From Planctomycetota bacterium (GTDB taxonomy: Bacteria; Planctomycetota; Phycisphaerae; WQYP01; JAJZKY01), in contig JAJZKY010000324.1 of the NCBI GenBank assembly GCA_021803885.1, positions 1 through 5,952 of the forward strand: a DNA stretch of 5,952 nucleotides. Reading direction: 5' to 3'. Position 1 is the stretch's first letter. Each line of letters opens with the position of its first letter. Both the position numbers and the translations under genes were made by a program. A model generated the notes under the pieces. The model saw nothing but the letters and a program-made list of their open reading frames with translations, was not told where the DNA came from and did no database searches. Below are positions 1 to 5,644 of this stretch, piece after piece.

Positions 1-158
1 AAATTCCGGGCCTGGCGAGCTGGAATCAGTGGCAGGAGGTCACCATGTATGTGCCTCTGGTGGCCGGTGCCAATACGATCATGGTACGCCGCGACGAGGA
101 AAACTCGGGGCAGGTGAATCTTGATACTCTAGAGGTATCCATGAGGCCAACCGGTTAG
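1..158 (+). CDS. C-terminal end of a secreted-type protein with a CBM6/CBM35-like carbohydrate-binding module (partial)
   Basis: The frame starting at base 3 is open from the window edge to a TAG at 156-158 and gives 51 residues. The segment reads W-NQ-W-QEVTMYVPLVAGANTI, then V, then GQVNLDTLEV. This is the usual last-strand pattern of family 6/35 carbohydrate-binding modules: W..W, then a hydrophobic strand, an AG.NTI turn, and finally G.VNLD.L.V. Such beta-sandwich modules sit at the C-terminus of secreted glycoside hydrolases and related enzymes and hold them on polysaccharide. The catalytic part lies to the left of the window, so the enzyme class is unknown. The other two plus frames stop inside this stretch (at 109-111 and 122-124). 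The gene converges on the minus-strand cluster. The fold call is by motif only. Confidence 0.7.
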   Translation, partial: IPGLASWNQWQEVTMYVPLVAGANTIMVRRDEENSGQVNLDTLEVSMRPTG

Positions 159-237
159 CCGAACTTTCGCACTTTGTGTCTGATTTCCGGAATTTTTACG
201 ATTTTTTCGGCTTTTGGTTGCGGGGTAATGCGGTGTT

Positions 238-280
238 GGTCTTTAAAATCATTTGTGGCGAAGACCTACCCTCTTTTTTT
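238..280 (+). terminator. Possible rho-independent terminator after the CBM6-like gene
   Basis: GGTCTT at 238-243 can pair with AAGACC at 261-266 around a 17-base loop. TACCC follows, and then a T-rich tract ending in seven Ts at 274-280. It lies about 80 bases beyond the TAG of the plus-strand gene and just past the 3' end of the converging broken SDR. The stem is short and the loop large, so this is a weak candidate. The rest of 159-237 holds no gene I can support. It is more AT-rich than the surroundings, with T-runs at about 185-210. Confidence 0.3.
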
Positions 281-662
281 ATTGACGCGATTTGAGATGG
301 TAGCGGGCCTGTTCATTCGCCAGCACAGGCGTTTCAAGAACGGCAAGTGGCATCGGCATTACAGCGTGGTGGAGAATCGCCGCTGCGCCAACGGCCAGCA
401 GGTGCAGCGGCAGATGCGTCATGGCTTCGGCGATGACCTCATTGGCCGCCCGTGCCGGGCGCATATCCTAAGCCATGCTGATATGCCCGGTGCCCTCAAA
501 TGTGGCCATTGCTTCCGCCAGCGCCATGACGTTTCGATGCACTTGGACGATACGGACACTGCACTGCGCGAGCATACGGGCTGAGGCACGTCCGCAGTCG
601 CTTCCAGCACCGGTGATGATCGCCGTCTTCTCCGTAAAACTTAACGTTTTCATGATACTCAC
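279..662 (-). pseudogene. Broken short-chain dehydrogenase/reductase (SDR), N-terminal half with an in-frame stop
   Basis: The minus frame begins at GTG 662 (or ATG 653) and shows an SDR N-terminus: KTAIITGAGSDCGRASARMLA, a Rossmann beta1-alphaA unit, near residues 9-29. A TAG at 468-470 interrupts after 64 codons. The same frame then runs on through DMRPARAANEVIAEAM and LHLLAVGAAAIL to a stop at 279. The second part still resembles the SDR region around the NNAG motif (LD.LVN.AAI). Three things mark decay. The glycine motif TGxxxGxG has become TGAGSDCG, so GI is replaced by DC. The NAG motif is lost. The C-terminal half with the catalytic Ser/Tyr-xxx-Lys is missing, about 127 codons remaining against roughly 250 in the family. 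The GTG start overlaps the TGA of the upstream ORF (GTGA), as in translational coupling, so the intact ancestor was probably an operon member. A short leaderless remnant peptide could still be made, but enzyme activity is very unlikely. Confidence 0.65.
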
Positions 663-841
663 ATCTGCAAAGTGGGATGCCGTGCCTTCACGAGTGGGTC
701 ATAAAGCGGAACCACCATATCCGCCCGGCGGGCAAGCCGGGCGTTGAGAAATTGATCCAGCCCGCCGGTGACGCAACCCGTCAGCGGCATAATGAGCAAC
801 GCCCAAAACGTGAGGGCTTCCCATCGCTTCAGCCACTCCAT
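659..841 (-). CDS. Small membrane protein resembling the N-terminus of HycD/HyfC/NuoH (likely fragment)
   Basis: This is a 60-residue ORF from ATG 841. In-frame alternatives are ATG 880 and GTG 925; the last would overlap the SDR stop by 19 bases. I favour 841 because GGAAG lies 8 bases before it and a membrane segment (ALTFWALLIMPLTG) follows at once. After that comes TGGLDQFLNARLARR, then VPLYDPLVKA. By hand this aligns without gaps to the conserved N-terminal loop of HycD/HyfC proteins, where TG, then RR, then Y and K fall at the same spacing (TG-11 residues-RR). NuoH/HycD is the membrane anchor subunit of complex I and group 4 hydrogenases and is usually about 300 residues, so this would be a truncated remnant. 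Its place in a cluster with NuoL- and NuoM-like genes supports the reading. It could instead be an unrelated small membrane protein. The similarity is short and not verified by search. Confidence 0.35.
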   Translation of the reverse strand: MEWLKRWEALTFWALLIMPLTGCVTGGLDQFLNARLARRADMVVPLYDPLVKARHPTLQM

Positions 842-906
842 ACGATAAACTTCCGCCGCCGGTACACGCGTTTCACCCATCTTCAGCCATGCAATCGGGC
901 AAGAAT

Positions 907-1668
907 TTATAATTGTGCGTTCCACCCTCCATCGACAGACACGGTACTTCCAGTAACGTAAGATGCTTCTTGACTCGTCAAATAAAGCAGGGCCGCCTTG
1001 AGATCACTCGGACGACCCAGACGCCCCAATGGGCAATGCGCTTTCAGCCATGCCGGCACCGCCGTAGTATTGCGTGAAGCGGCGTCATTAATATCCGTGT
1101 GAATCCAACCCGGAGCAATGGCGTTTACCGTAATACCATATGGCCCAAGTTCCAATGCCATGCCCTGCATGAGCAGATGCAGTCCGCCTTTGGTGGCGCA
1201 ATAATGCGTTTGCGTGGCGTTGGACCGAAATGCGCCAACGCTAGTGGTAAAAACAATTCGTCCGCCCCGACCCGCGGCGACCATGATTTTCGCCGCTTCC
1301 TGCGTTACCCGGAAGGCTCCATTAAAATTGACATCAACATGGCGGGACCAAATCTCATCAGTAAGGTCCAAAAACGGAGTGAACCGGCAAATTCCGGCAT
1401 TGCTGATGACGATATCCAGACCACCGAGTTTTTCCGCCGCCTGCCGTACCAGTTTCCTGGCCAGTTCCGGTTTGGCTATATCAGCATCCATCTCATGGCA
1501 CGGGGAAATTATTTTCAGCCGCGCACACTCCCGTCGAGCTTGATCACCGTCGCCATGATGATTGATAACAACGCTGCAGCCGCTATCAACCAGCGCCTCC
1601 GCATAAGCCAAACCGATTCCGCGTGATCCGCCGGTTATCAAGGCTCGCTTTCCAAAACAGGTGCTCAT
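907..1668 (-). CDS. Classical SDR oxidoreductase (FabG / sugar 1-dehydrogenase type)
   Basis: An intact 253-residue NAD(P)-dependent oxidoreductase of the classical SDR family, cytoplasmic. Visible motifs are the cofactor-binding TGGSRGIG at residues 13-20 (within ALITGGSRGIG), NAG at 90-92, the structural Asn at 114 (VNFNG), and a catalytic triad Ser143, Tyr156, Lys160 (YCATK). PG follows at 186-187, and the C-terminus is the usual VTGSTVSVDGGW. The length is normal for the family. The start at ATG 1668 is supported by AAGGAG 8 bases upstream. The start also overlaps, as ATGA, the stop of a 32-codon ORF. The substrate is not determined by sequence. The style (GICRFTPFLDLT, SNATQTHYCATK) is closest in my memory to sugar 1-dehydrogenases acting on rhamnose, fucose or glucose, but a 3-oxoacyl-ACP reductase-like role cannot be excluded. 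It sits between the NuoL/NuoM-like pair and a broken second SDR. Confidence 0.93.
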   Translation of the reverse strand: MSTCFGKRALITGGSRGIGLAYAEALVDSGCSVVINHHGDGDQARRECARLKIISPCHEMDADIAKPELARKLVRQAAEKLGGLDIVISNAGICRFTPFLDLTDEIWSRHVDVNFNGAFRVTQEAAKIMVAAGRGGRIVFTTSVGAFRSNATQTHYCATKGGLHLLMQGMALELGPYGITVNAIAPGWIHTDINDAASRNTTAVPAWLKAHCPLGRLGRPSDLKAALLYLTSQEASYVTGSTVSVDGGWNAQL

Positions 1669-1942
1669 GGCATGATCTCCTTGGTGTTGACCTCCAGAGG
1701 TTCAAATGCGACGGCGATTTGCCGCGCAGTGGCGCATTTTCGGCAGCGGCAATCGTAAGGCATGATTTCTTTTGTTCCCAGTGTCCTTCCGGGGACGCAA
1801 CCATGAACACGCCAGGGCCGCAATCGGTTCTCCACCCGGCATCATGACGATCATAAACAGCGTGGAACAGATGATTCTCCGGATATTCAGAACAACTGTG
1901 GCGAATAATTCGCCAGCCGCGGACGTAAAGATTTAACGACAT
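1586..1942 (-). CDS. Unrecognised hypothetical ORF (118 aa), possibly frameshifted
   Basis: An open frame from ATG 1942, preceded by AAGGGGG about 12 bases upstream, begins MSLNLYVRGWRIIRHSC. It continues through NHLFHAVYDRHDAGWRTDCG, PGVFMVASPEGHWEQKKS. I do not recognise a family. The first 60 or so residues look protein-like, soluble and mixed in charge, with four Cys along the ORF before the overlap region. The ORF as open overlaps the first 83 bases of the well-supported SDR in another frame, which is unusual and suggests that the 3' part is not real. One explanation is a frameshift near 1765 that joins its first part to the 32-codon Cys-rich frame ending exactly at the SDR start. It is separated from the NuoM-like gene by an 86-base gap containing a hairpin. 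I see no hydrogenase or complex I motif in it. Confidence 0.3.
   Translation of the reverse strand: MSLNLYVRGWRIIRHSCSEYPENHLFHAVYDRHDAGWRTDCGPGVFMVASPEGHWEQKKSCLTIAAAENAPLRGKSPSHLNLWRSTPRRSCHEHLFWKASLDNRRITRNRFGLCGGAG
1665..1763 (-). CDS. Tiny Cys-rich ORF (32 aa) translationally overlapping the SDR start
   Basis: ATG 1763 opens a 32-codon frame beginning MPYDCRCRKCATARQIAVAF and ending KEIMP. The TGA at 1665-1667 overlaps the SDR ATG (ATGA), a classic coupling arrangement. The CxCxxC cluster near the N-terminus after MPY recalls the opening of FmdB-type zinc ribbons (MPIYEYRCxxCG). The second CxxC pair such proteins need is absent, so a complete zinc ribbon is not present. The start has only a weak AAAAGAAA purine run before it. 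It may be a real leader or small peptide, or the displaced 3' end of the ORF starting at 1942. It cannot be decided from one sequence. Confidence 0.3.
   Translation of the reverse strand: MPYDCRCRKCATARQIAVAFEPLEVNTKEIMP
1677..1682 (-). promoter_or_regulatory. Strong Shine-Dalgarno site of the intact SDR gene
   Basis: AAGGAG on the minus strand, 8 bases before ATG 1668. It fixes the start of the SDR: the other nearby ATG, at 1674, runs into TGA two codons later. It is the clearest ribosome binding site in the window. Confidence 0.75.
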
Positions 1943-1998
1943 CCGGCCCAGCCCCCTTTGATTTTGTCGAGGCCGTCCAGCAACGCAGAGTCGCCGTC

Positions 1999-2028
1999 GG
2001 CCGGCTCCGGATGGCGTGGTTCCCGGCC
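1999..2028 (-). other. Intercistronic stem-loop directly after the NuoM-like stop codon
   Basis: On the minus strand GGCCGG (2028-2023) follows the TGA immediately and pairs perfectly with CCGGCC (2004-1999) around an 18-base loop. No T-run follows, so it is not a standard intrinsic terminator. A role in mRNA stability or partial attenuation between the membrane genes and the downstream ORFs is possible. The stem is only 6 GC pairs, so chance is also possible in GC-rich DNA. Confidence 0.35.
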
Positions 2029-3618
2029 TCAATGCACACTGATATGAGCCAGGTCTCGCATGGCGGAGGCAAGCGGGTCGATGATCAGCAGCATGGGAAG
2101 AAGCCCCAGAGCGAGATTGAACAGCACCAGCGGCAGCAGAACGAGACGCTCCATGCGCGTGAGTTTTTGGAAATGAGAATATTCTGGTCGGGGACTGCCG
2201 AAAAATACCCGCTCAATGGTCCAGAGTAATGTGGCGATCATGAGAAATAGTCCAAGAATTAAGATGACGCCGAGCACCGCCTGCCAGTGAGCGAAGGACG
2301 AAAATCCGAGTGCGGAACTCTTACCGGGATGAAGACCGAATACGGATCGGATCACCAGAAATTCACCGGCAAACAGGCAGAACCCCGGTACGGCCATCGC
2401 CGCAATGAAGCCGGGCAACGACAGGACGAACAATCCCGGCATTAACTGAGAAATGCCGCCCAGGCGGCTCAGATCACGGTGATGAGCGCGAAGCTGGAGG
2501 ATATGGCAAACCCAGATCAGACTTGCCAGCGTAATGACCGCCCCAATCATCTCCAGCAAGGCGCCTTGAAGTGAACCGAGCGTAAAGGCCAGAACGCCGA
2601 AGGAGATCAGCGCGGCCTGGAGGCTTAACCAGCTTGCGATCAGGCGCCCCAGATCGTTTTGCGCGAGACCTGAAAGCGCTATTAAAATGACGCCGACGCC
2701 CAGAACCCATGCGATGGAAATCCTCACATGGCCCGATTGCAGATGCAGGAGCGGGCCGCCCAGCCGTTCAATGGCGTAGGCGGCAAGTATAAAGTTTCCT
2801 CCCAACACCAGCATGGCCGGGGCACCTCGATTTTCGCAGCAAAAGTCCGGCAGCCAGATATGCAGCCCGGGTATGCCGATGCGCAGGCCAAGGGCAAGAA
2901 CGATAAGCCACAGAAACCAATCGGCAGTTGAAAGATGGCCGGCGGCTACGATGGCCAGATCGCGGCTGACCACCCAATGGGAAAGACCATGCCGCCCTGC
3001 TTCGCCCGCTGAATGCAGGTGTGCTGCATGCGGAGCCAGAAAGATGGCGGCAAACAAAAGCCCGGATGCCATCAGGGCGAGAAGGCCAAATTTGAGCGAT
3101 GCGGATTGGCGACGGTCGCCGCCCCATAAACCCGTCAAAAAATACATGGGAAAGATGGAGAGAATAAAAAACAGGGCGAAGAGGAAGATATTTTCCGCCG
3201 CCAGAGCACCGACGAGGAATCCTGTCAGCAGCATGATCGAGATGTAATAAGCACGAAGCTGATGGCCGATCCCGTAACTCGCGATGACCGTGAGCAAACT
3301 GAGCGCTGAAATGAAGAGAATCAGATACATGGATAGTGCATCAACACCAACGAAGTAGGTTGCATGCAATGCCGGTATCCATGGCCATATCTGCATGAGT
3401 TGAAAATGACCGGCGGCATTCGGAGCCCAGTTAAAGAGCCGCACTGCGACCGAAGCGAGAACCACCATTCCCGCCAGCGCGGCGATGGCCGTATTGCGTA
3501 TCAGCCTCACGCCATTTGACGGCAGAAGCGCGACGATGACCGATGCCACCAGCGGAAGCGCGATCAGCCATGTGAGGATTGCACTGTATTGAAAAGATGC
3601 CAAACTTTGCTCCATCAT
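2029..3618 (-). CDS. NuoM/HyfF-like antiporter-type membrane subunit with degenerate proton-path residues
   Basis: A 529-residue polytopic inner-membrane protein of the Mrp-antiporter/NuoM family, about the usual length for NuoM (roughly 500). Landmarks in order are GVDALSMYLILF at 91-102, FPMYFLTGLWGGDRR at 156-170, HIWLPD at 253-258, DLGRLIA at 322-328, SLQGALLEMIG at 349-359, HHRDLSRLGG at 379-388, and PGFCLFAGEFLVI at 411-423. By hand alignment to E. coli NuoM the TM5 Glu is Ile152, the TM7 Lys is Arg246, the TM8 Lys is Ile277, and the histidines of TM10/11 are Gln334 and Ala360. The TM12 Glu is kept as Glu419. Proton transfer as in complex I therefore looks impaired or different. The start is ATG 3618 or the adjacent ATG 3615, 7 bases after the upstream stop with no clear Shine-Dalgarno, suggesting coupling. 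The frame is open back to 3882, but that part reads as junk over the neighbour gene. HyfF/NuoN-type is an alternative subgroup label. Confidence 0.88.
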   Translation of the reverse strand: MMEQSLASFQYSAILTWLIALPLVASVIVALLPSNGVRLIRNTAIAALAGMVVLASVAVRLFNWAPNAAGHFQLMQIWPWIPALHATYFVGVDALSMYLILFISALSLLTVIASYGIGHQLRAYYISIMLLTGFLVGALAAENIFLFALFFILSIFPMYFLTGLWGGDRRQSASLKFGLLALMASGLLFAAIFLAPHAAHLHSAGEAGRHGLSHWVVSRDLAIVAAGHLSTADWFLWLIVLALGLRIGIPGLHIWLPDFCCENRGAPAMLVLGGNFILAAYAIERLGGPLLHLQSGHVRISIAWVLGVGVILIALSGLAQNDLGRLIASWLSLQAALISFGVLAFTLGSLQGALLEMIGAVITLASLIWVCHILQLRAHHRDLSRLGGISQLMPGLFVLSLPGFIAAMAVPGFCLFAGEFLVIRSVFGLHPGKSSALGFSSFAHWQAVLGVILILGLFLMIATLLWTIERVFFGSPRPEYSHFQKLTRMERLVLLPLVLFNLALGLLPMLLIIDPLASAMRDLAHISVH

Positions 3619-3625
3619 AAAAGGC

Positions 3626-5617
3626 TTAACTCGTCGATTGACTGCTGGCTTTTCCGGCGACGGGTGGTGAGTCGATCGGGGGCGGCATGCGCCGACCGGG
3701 GGCGGGCCACCACCGCAGGGTCCAGATGCCGTCAACCGTGGCCACCAGCAATCCAAGGGCACCGATGCCCAAGGCCAGCATGACAACCAGCCAACCGGAG
3801 AGCCACTGATCCAGCACAGCCACCGCAATGGAGATGAGCCGAATCGGACGAGCGAGGATGAAACCGTACATATCGGCGACATACATATTAGATCGCAGCC
3901 ATCGACTTATGAGATTGATCCCGGGAATGCGTAATAACCGCTGCAGAGTTGCGTCGCCGCGACTGTAGGCGATCGCGACCACGAGCAGTGCTCCGGCAAC
4001 CATCCAGGGAATATCGTTAATAAGCAACCCAGATGCGCCGGTCGGCAGCACGATTTTCCCCATCTCCCGATGCGAAAGCGCACGATGGATCAACATGGGC
4101 AAATCCAGGAACGCCATGCCGGCCGTCAGCGATCCGATCAACAGGATTAGGGGTGGAAACGTGTGGAGCGGTGATTCTCTCGTGGTTCCGGGGGGCGCGG
4201 AGCGTGGTTTGATGATAAATATCCGCCACCACCATCTCATCAATGAAATCGTCATGATAGCCAAAGCCAGAACGGGCGCCCCGTAAAGCAGTTCACCCCA
4301 GAGCCCTAATCCGACGGCGTAGGCATGAAGGTTGGCCAAGCCAAGACGCAACGCCTCGCAGGTCCCCGTCCGAAGTCCTCCGGTGAGAACCACAATCAGC
4401 AGAAGTGAAAAGATTGCGGACAAAGGCAAACGGCGCCACAACCCGCCCAATCGGTTGATATCGGCCTCGCGATCGGTATTGTGAACTACCGTTCCCGAGA
4501 CCATCATGAGACCGGACATTGCCAGGAGTCCGATGAGGGACAGGGTGAGACCGGCGGCGCTCGAACCGGTCATAATAAATACGAGGGCCATTCCCGTCAG
4601 CACGCTGGATAATCCGGCAAGCACCTGCCGGATGTCCGGTTCTTCCAGCGTGCCGAGGGCCGCCATTAAAGCGGTGGCCGCTGCGGCAATCGCGATGAAA
4701 AGCCTTGCATCGAGGGTGAAAAACGGTTTTAAGCGCTCCGCCAGAAATGGGGCCGCCCCAAGAATGAGACTGCTCATGAGAAGATAATTGGATGATGGAG
4801 AGGATTTGGAATATTCATGGGGCCAGATCTGAAATGGAATTTGAGCCCCAAACCCGAGCACGCCAAAGCCGACCAGTATTCCCGCGACACTTCCGCCTGC
4901 ATAGGTACCGAGGGTATGCATCTGCATCACGGCTCCGGTTTTGGGCCACGGCGCACTGCCCGCAAGCCAATGCAGACCGCCGGTGGCTGAACCTGCCGCC
5001 ACCAGAGCAAGACTTGCGCCCGAAAGCCCGATTGGAATGAGTAACGGCCCTGCTGCGAGCAGGCCGGGGCCACTTACGGGTTCATCGCGGCTGAGCATCA
5101 GCATCAACCATCCCATTAAGGCTGCCAGAAGTACAAAGGCGAGCAACTGAAGCACACTCACAGCCAAAAACGCCACCAGCATCGCGGCCAGAGCCCAGAT
5201 TGAGAATGCATAATAAACAGATTTTGGCTCGCTCTTTGAGGCTGAAGCGCTCAGATGGATATGTCCCAGCAGGGCGATGAGCAGAACCGTCATGAAAAAT
5301 GCGACACCTAACGTATCGCTGCGGATCCCCAAATCAATCCAGACAGGCTTATGACCGAAATAGCCGCCCGGTATCCGGAGCCAGTGGATGATGAGGCCGG
5401 ACGTTGCGCTTGATACCGGCCCGCCGATATGTCCAAGCTTCCACGCCACCCCCCCCATCGAGAGCCCGACTGCCATTGCCAGAGCGGTAATGGAGATGAC
5501 GGATGGGGCAATACCGGTCTTTTCCGGTCTGAGGTAATTGACGCAACCGGCAACGATCAGGGCGGGGATAGCCAGGAGAAATACGAAACTTGGATGATGT
5601 ATCATGCGAGTCCCCAT
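3626..5617 (-). CDS. NuoL/HyfB-like antiporter-type membrane subunit lacking canonical proton-path residues
   Basis: A polytopic inner-membrane protein of about 663 residues, in the size range of NuoL/HyfB. Numbering below counts from the TTG at 5623. Landmarks are IDLGIRSDTLGVAFF at 96-110 (NuoL: VDALS..), GAQIPFQIWPHE at 259-270 (NuoL: KSAQ.P.H.WLPDAM), DIRQVLAGLSS at 330-340 (NuoL: DIK..LAYSTIS), and VVHNTDREADINRLGGL at 379-395. The NuoL-specific tail YVADMYGFILARPIRLI occurs at 581-597. The TM5 glutamate segment (about 135-178) has no acidic residue in the membrane part, the TM7 Lys position is Phe258, and the TM8 His position is Met283. The HAFFK region (361-369) lacks His and Lys, and the TM12 SKDE segment is replaced. 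The start is ATG 5617 (GGTGG 6 bases upstream) or ATG 5605 (GGGGA upstream). TTG 5623 is less likely. The stop is 7 bases before the NuoM-like gene, and fpg lies 27 bases upstream. Confidence 0.87.
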   Translation of the reverse strand: MGTRMIHHPSFVFLLAIPALIVAGCVNYLRPEKTGIAPSVISITALAMAVGLSMGGVAWKLGHIGGPVSSATSGLIIHWLRIPGGYFGHKPVWIDLGIRSDTLGVAFFMTVLLIALLGHIHLSASASKSEPKSVYYAFSIWALAAMLVAFLAVSVLQLLAFVLLAALMGWLMLMLSRDEPVSGPGLLAAGPLLIPIGLSGASLALVAAGSATGGLHWLAGSAPWPKTGAVMQMHTLGTYAGGSVAGILVGFGVLGFGAQIPFQIWPHEYSKSSPSSNYLLMSSLILGAAPFLAERLKPFFTLDARLFIAIAAAATALMAALGTLEEPDIRQVLAGLSSVLTGMALVFIMTGSSAAGLTLSLIGLLAMSGLMMVSGTVVHNTDREADINRLGGLWRRLPLSAIFSLLLIVVLTGGLRTGTCEALRLGLANLHAYAVGLGLWGELLYGAPVLALAIMTISLMRWWWRIFIIKPRSAPPGTTRESPLHTFPPLILLIGSLTAGMAFLDLPMLIHRALSHREMGKIVLPTGASGLLINDIPWMVAGALLVVAIAYSRGDATLQRLLRIPGINLISRWLRSNMYVADMYGFILARPIRLISIAVAVLDQWLSGWLVVMLALGIGALGLLVATVDGIWTLRWWPAPGRRMPPPIDSPPVAGKASSQSTS

Positions 5618-5644
5618 CCGCAACCACCGAGGAACATTCTAACG

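Noticed and set aside
174..584. Plus-strand open frame of 136 codons.
   Set aside because: It is mostly antisense to the broken SDR, whose family motifs are visible on the minus strand. The translation is Cys/His/Arg-rich with no family resemblance and no ribosome site.
723..742. Perfect inverted repeat GCCCGGC / GCCGGGC with a 6-base loop.
   Set aside because: It lies inside the coding frame for the Ala-Arg-Leu-Ala-Arg-Arg stretch, has no T-run after it, and is easily produced by Arg/Ala codons in GC-rich DNA. Not called a terminator.
1099..1626. Plus-strand open frame of 175 codons.
   Set aside because: It lies wholly antisense to the intact SDR, which has complete catalytic motifs and a strong ribosome site. 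The plus frame is a shadow.
1939..2031. Possible stop-codon readthrough or selenocysteine at the TGA of the NuoM-like gene: the frame continues about 30 codons and a hairpin follows.
   Set aside because: The hairpin abuts the TGA, whereas a bacterial SECIS lies some bases downstream with a specific loop. The protein already ends at the normal family length, and the extension has no recognisable content.
3619..3882. The NuoM-like frame stays open 88 codons upstream of ATG 3618, over the end of the NuoL-like gene.
   Set aside because: The extension reads as Pro/Trp/Cys/Arg-rich junk with no membrane-protein pattern, while the other frame there encodes the conserved NuoL-type C-terminal tail. 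The family N-terminus begins at MMEQ.
5618..5644. Possible promoter between mutM and the NuoL-like gene.
   Set aside because: The gap is only 27-39 bases and shows no -35/-10 pair. Cotranscription from upstream is simpler.
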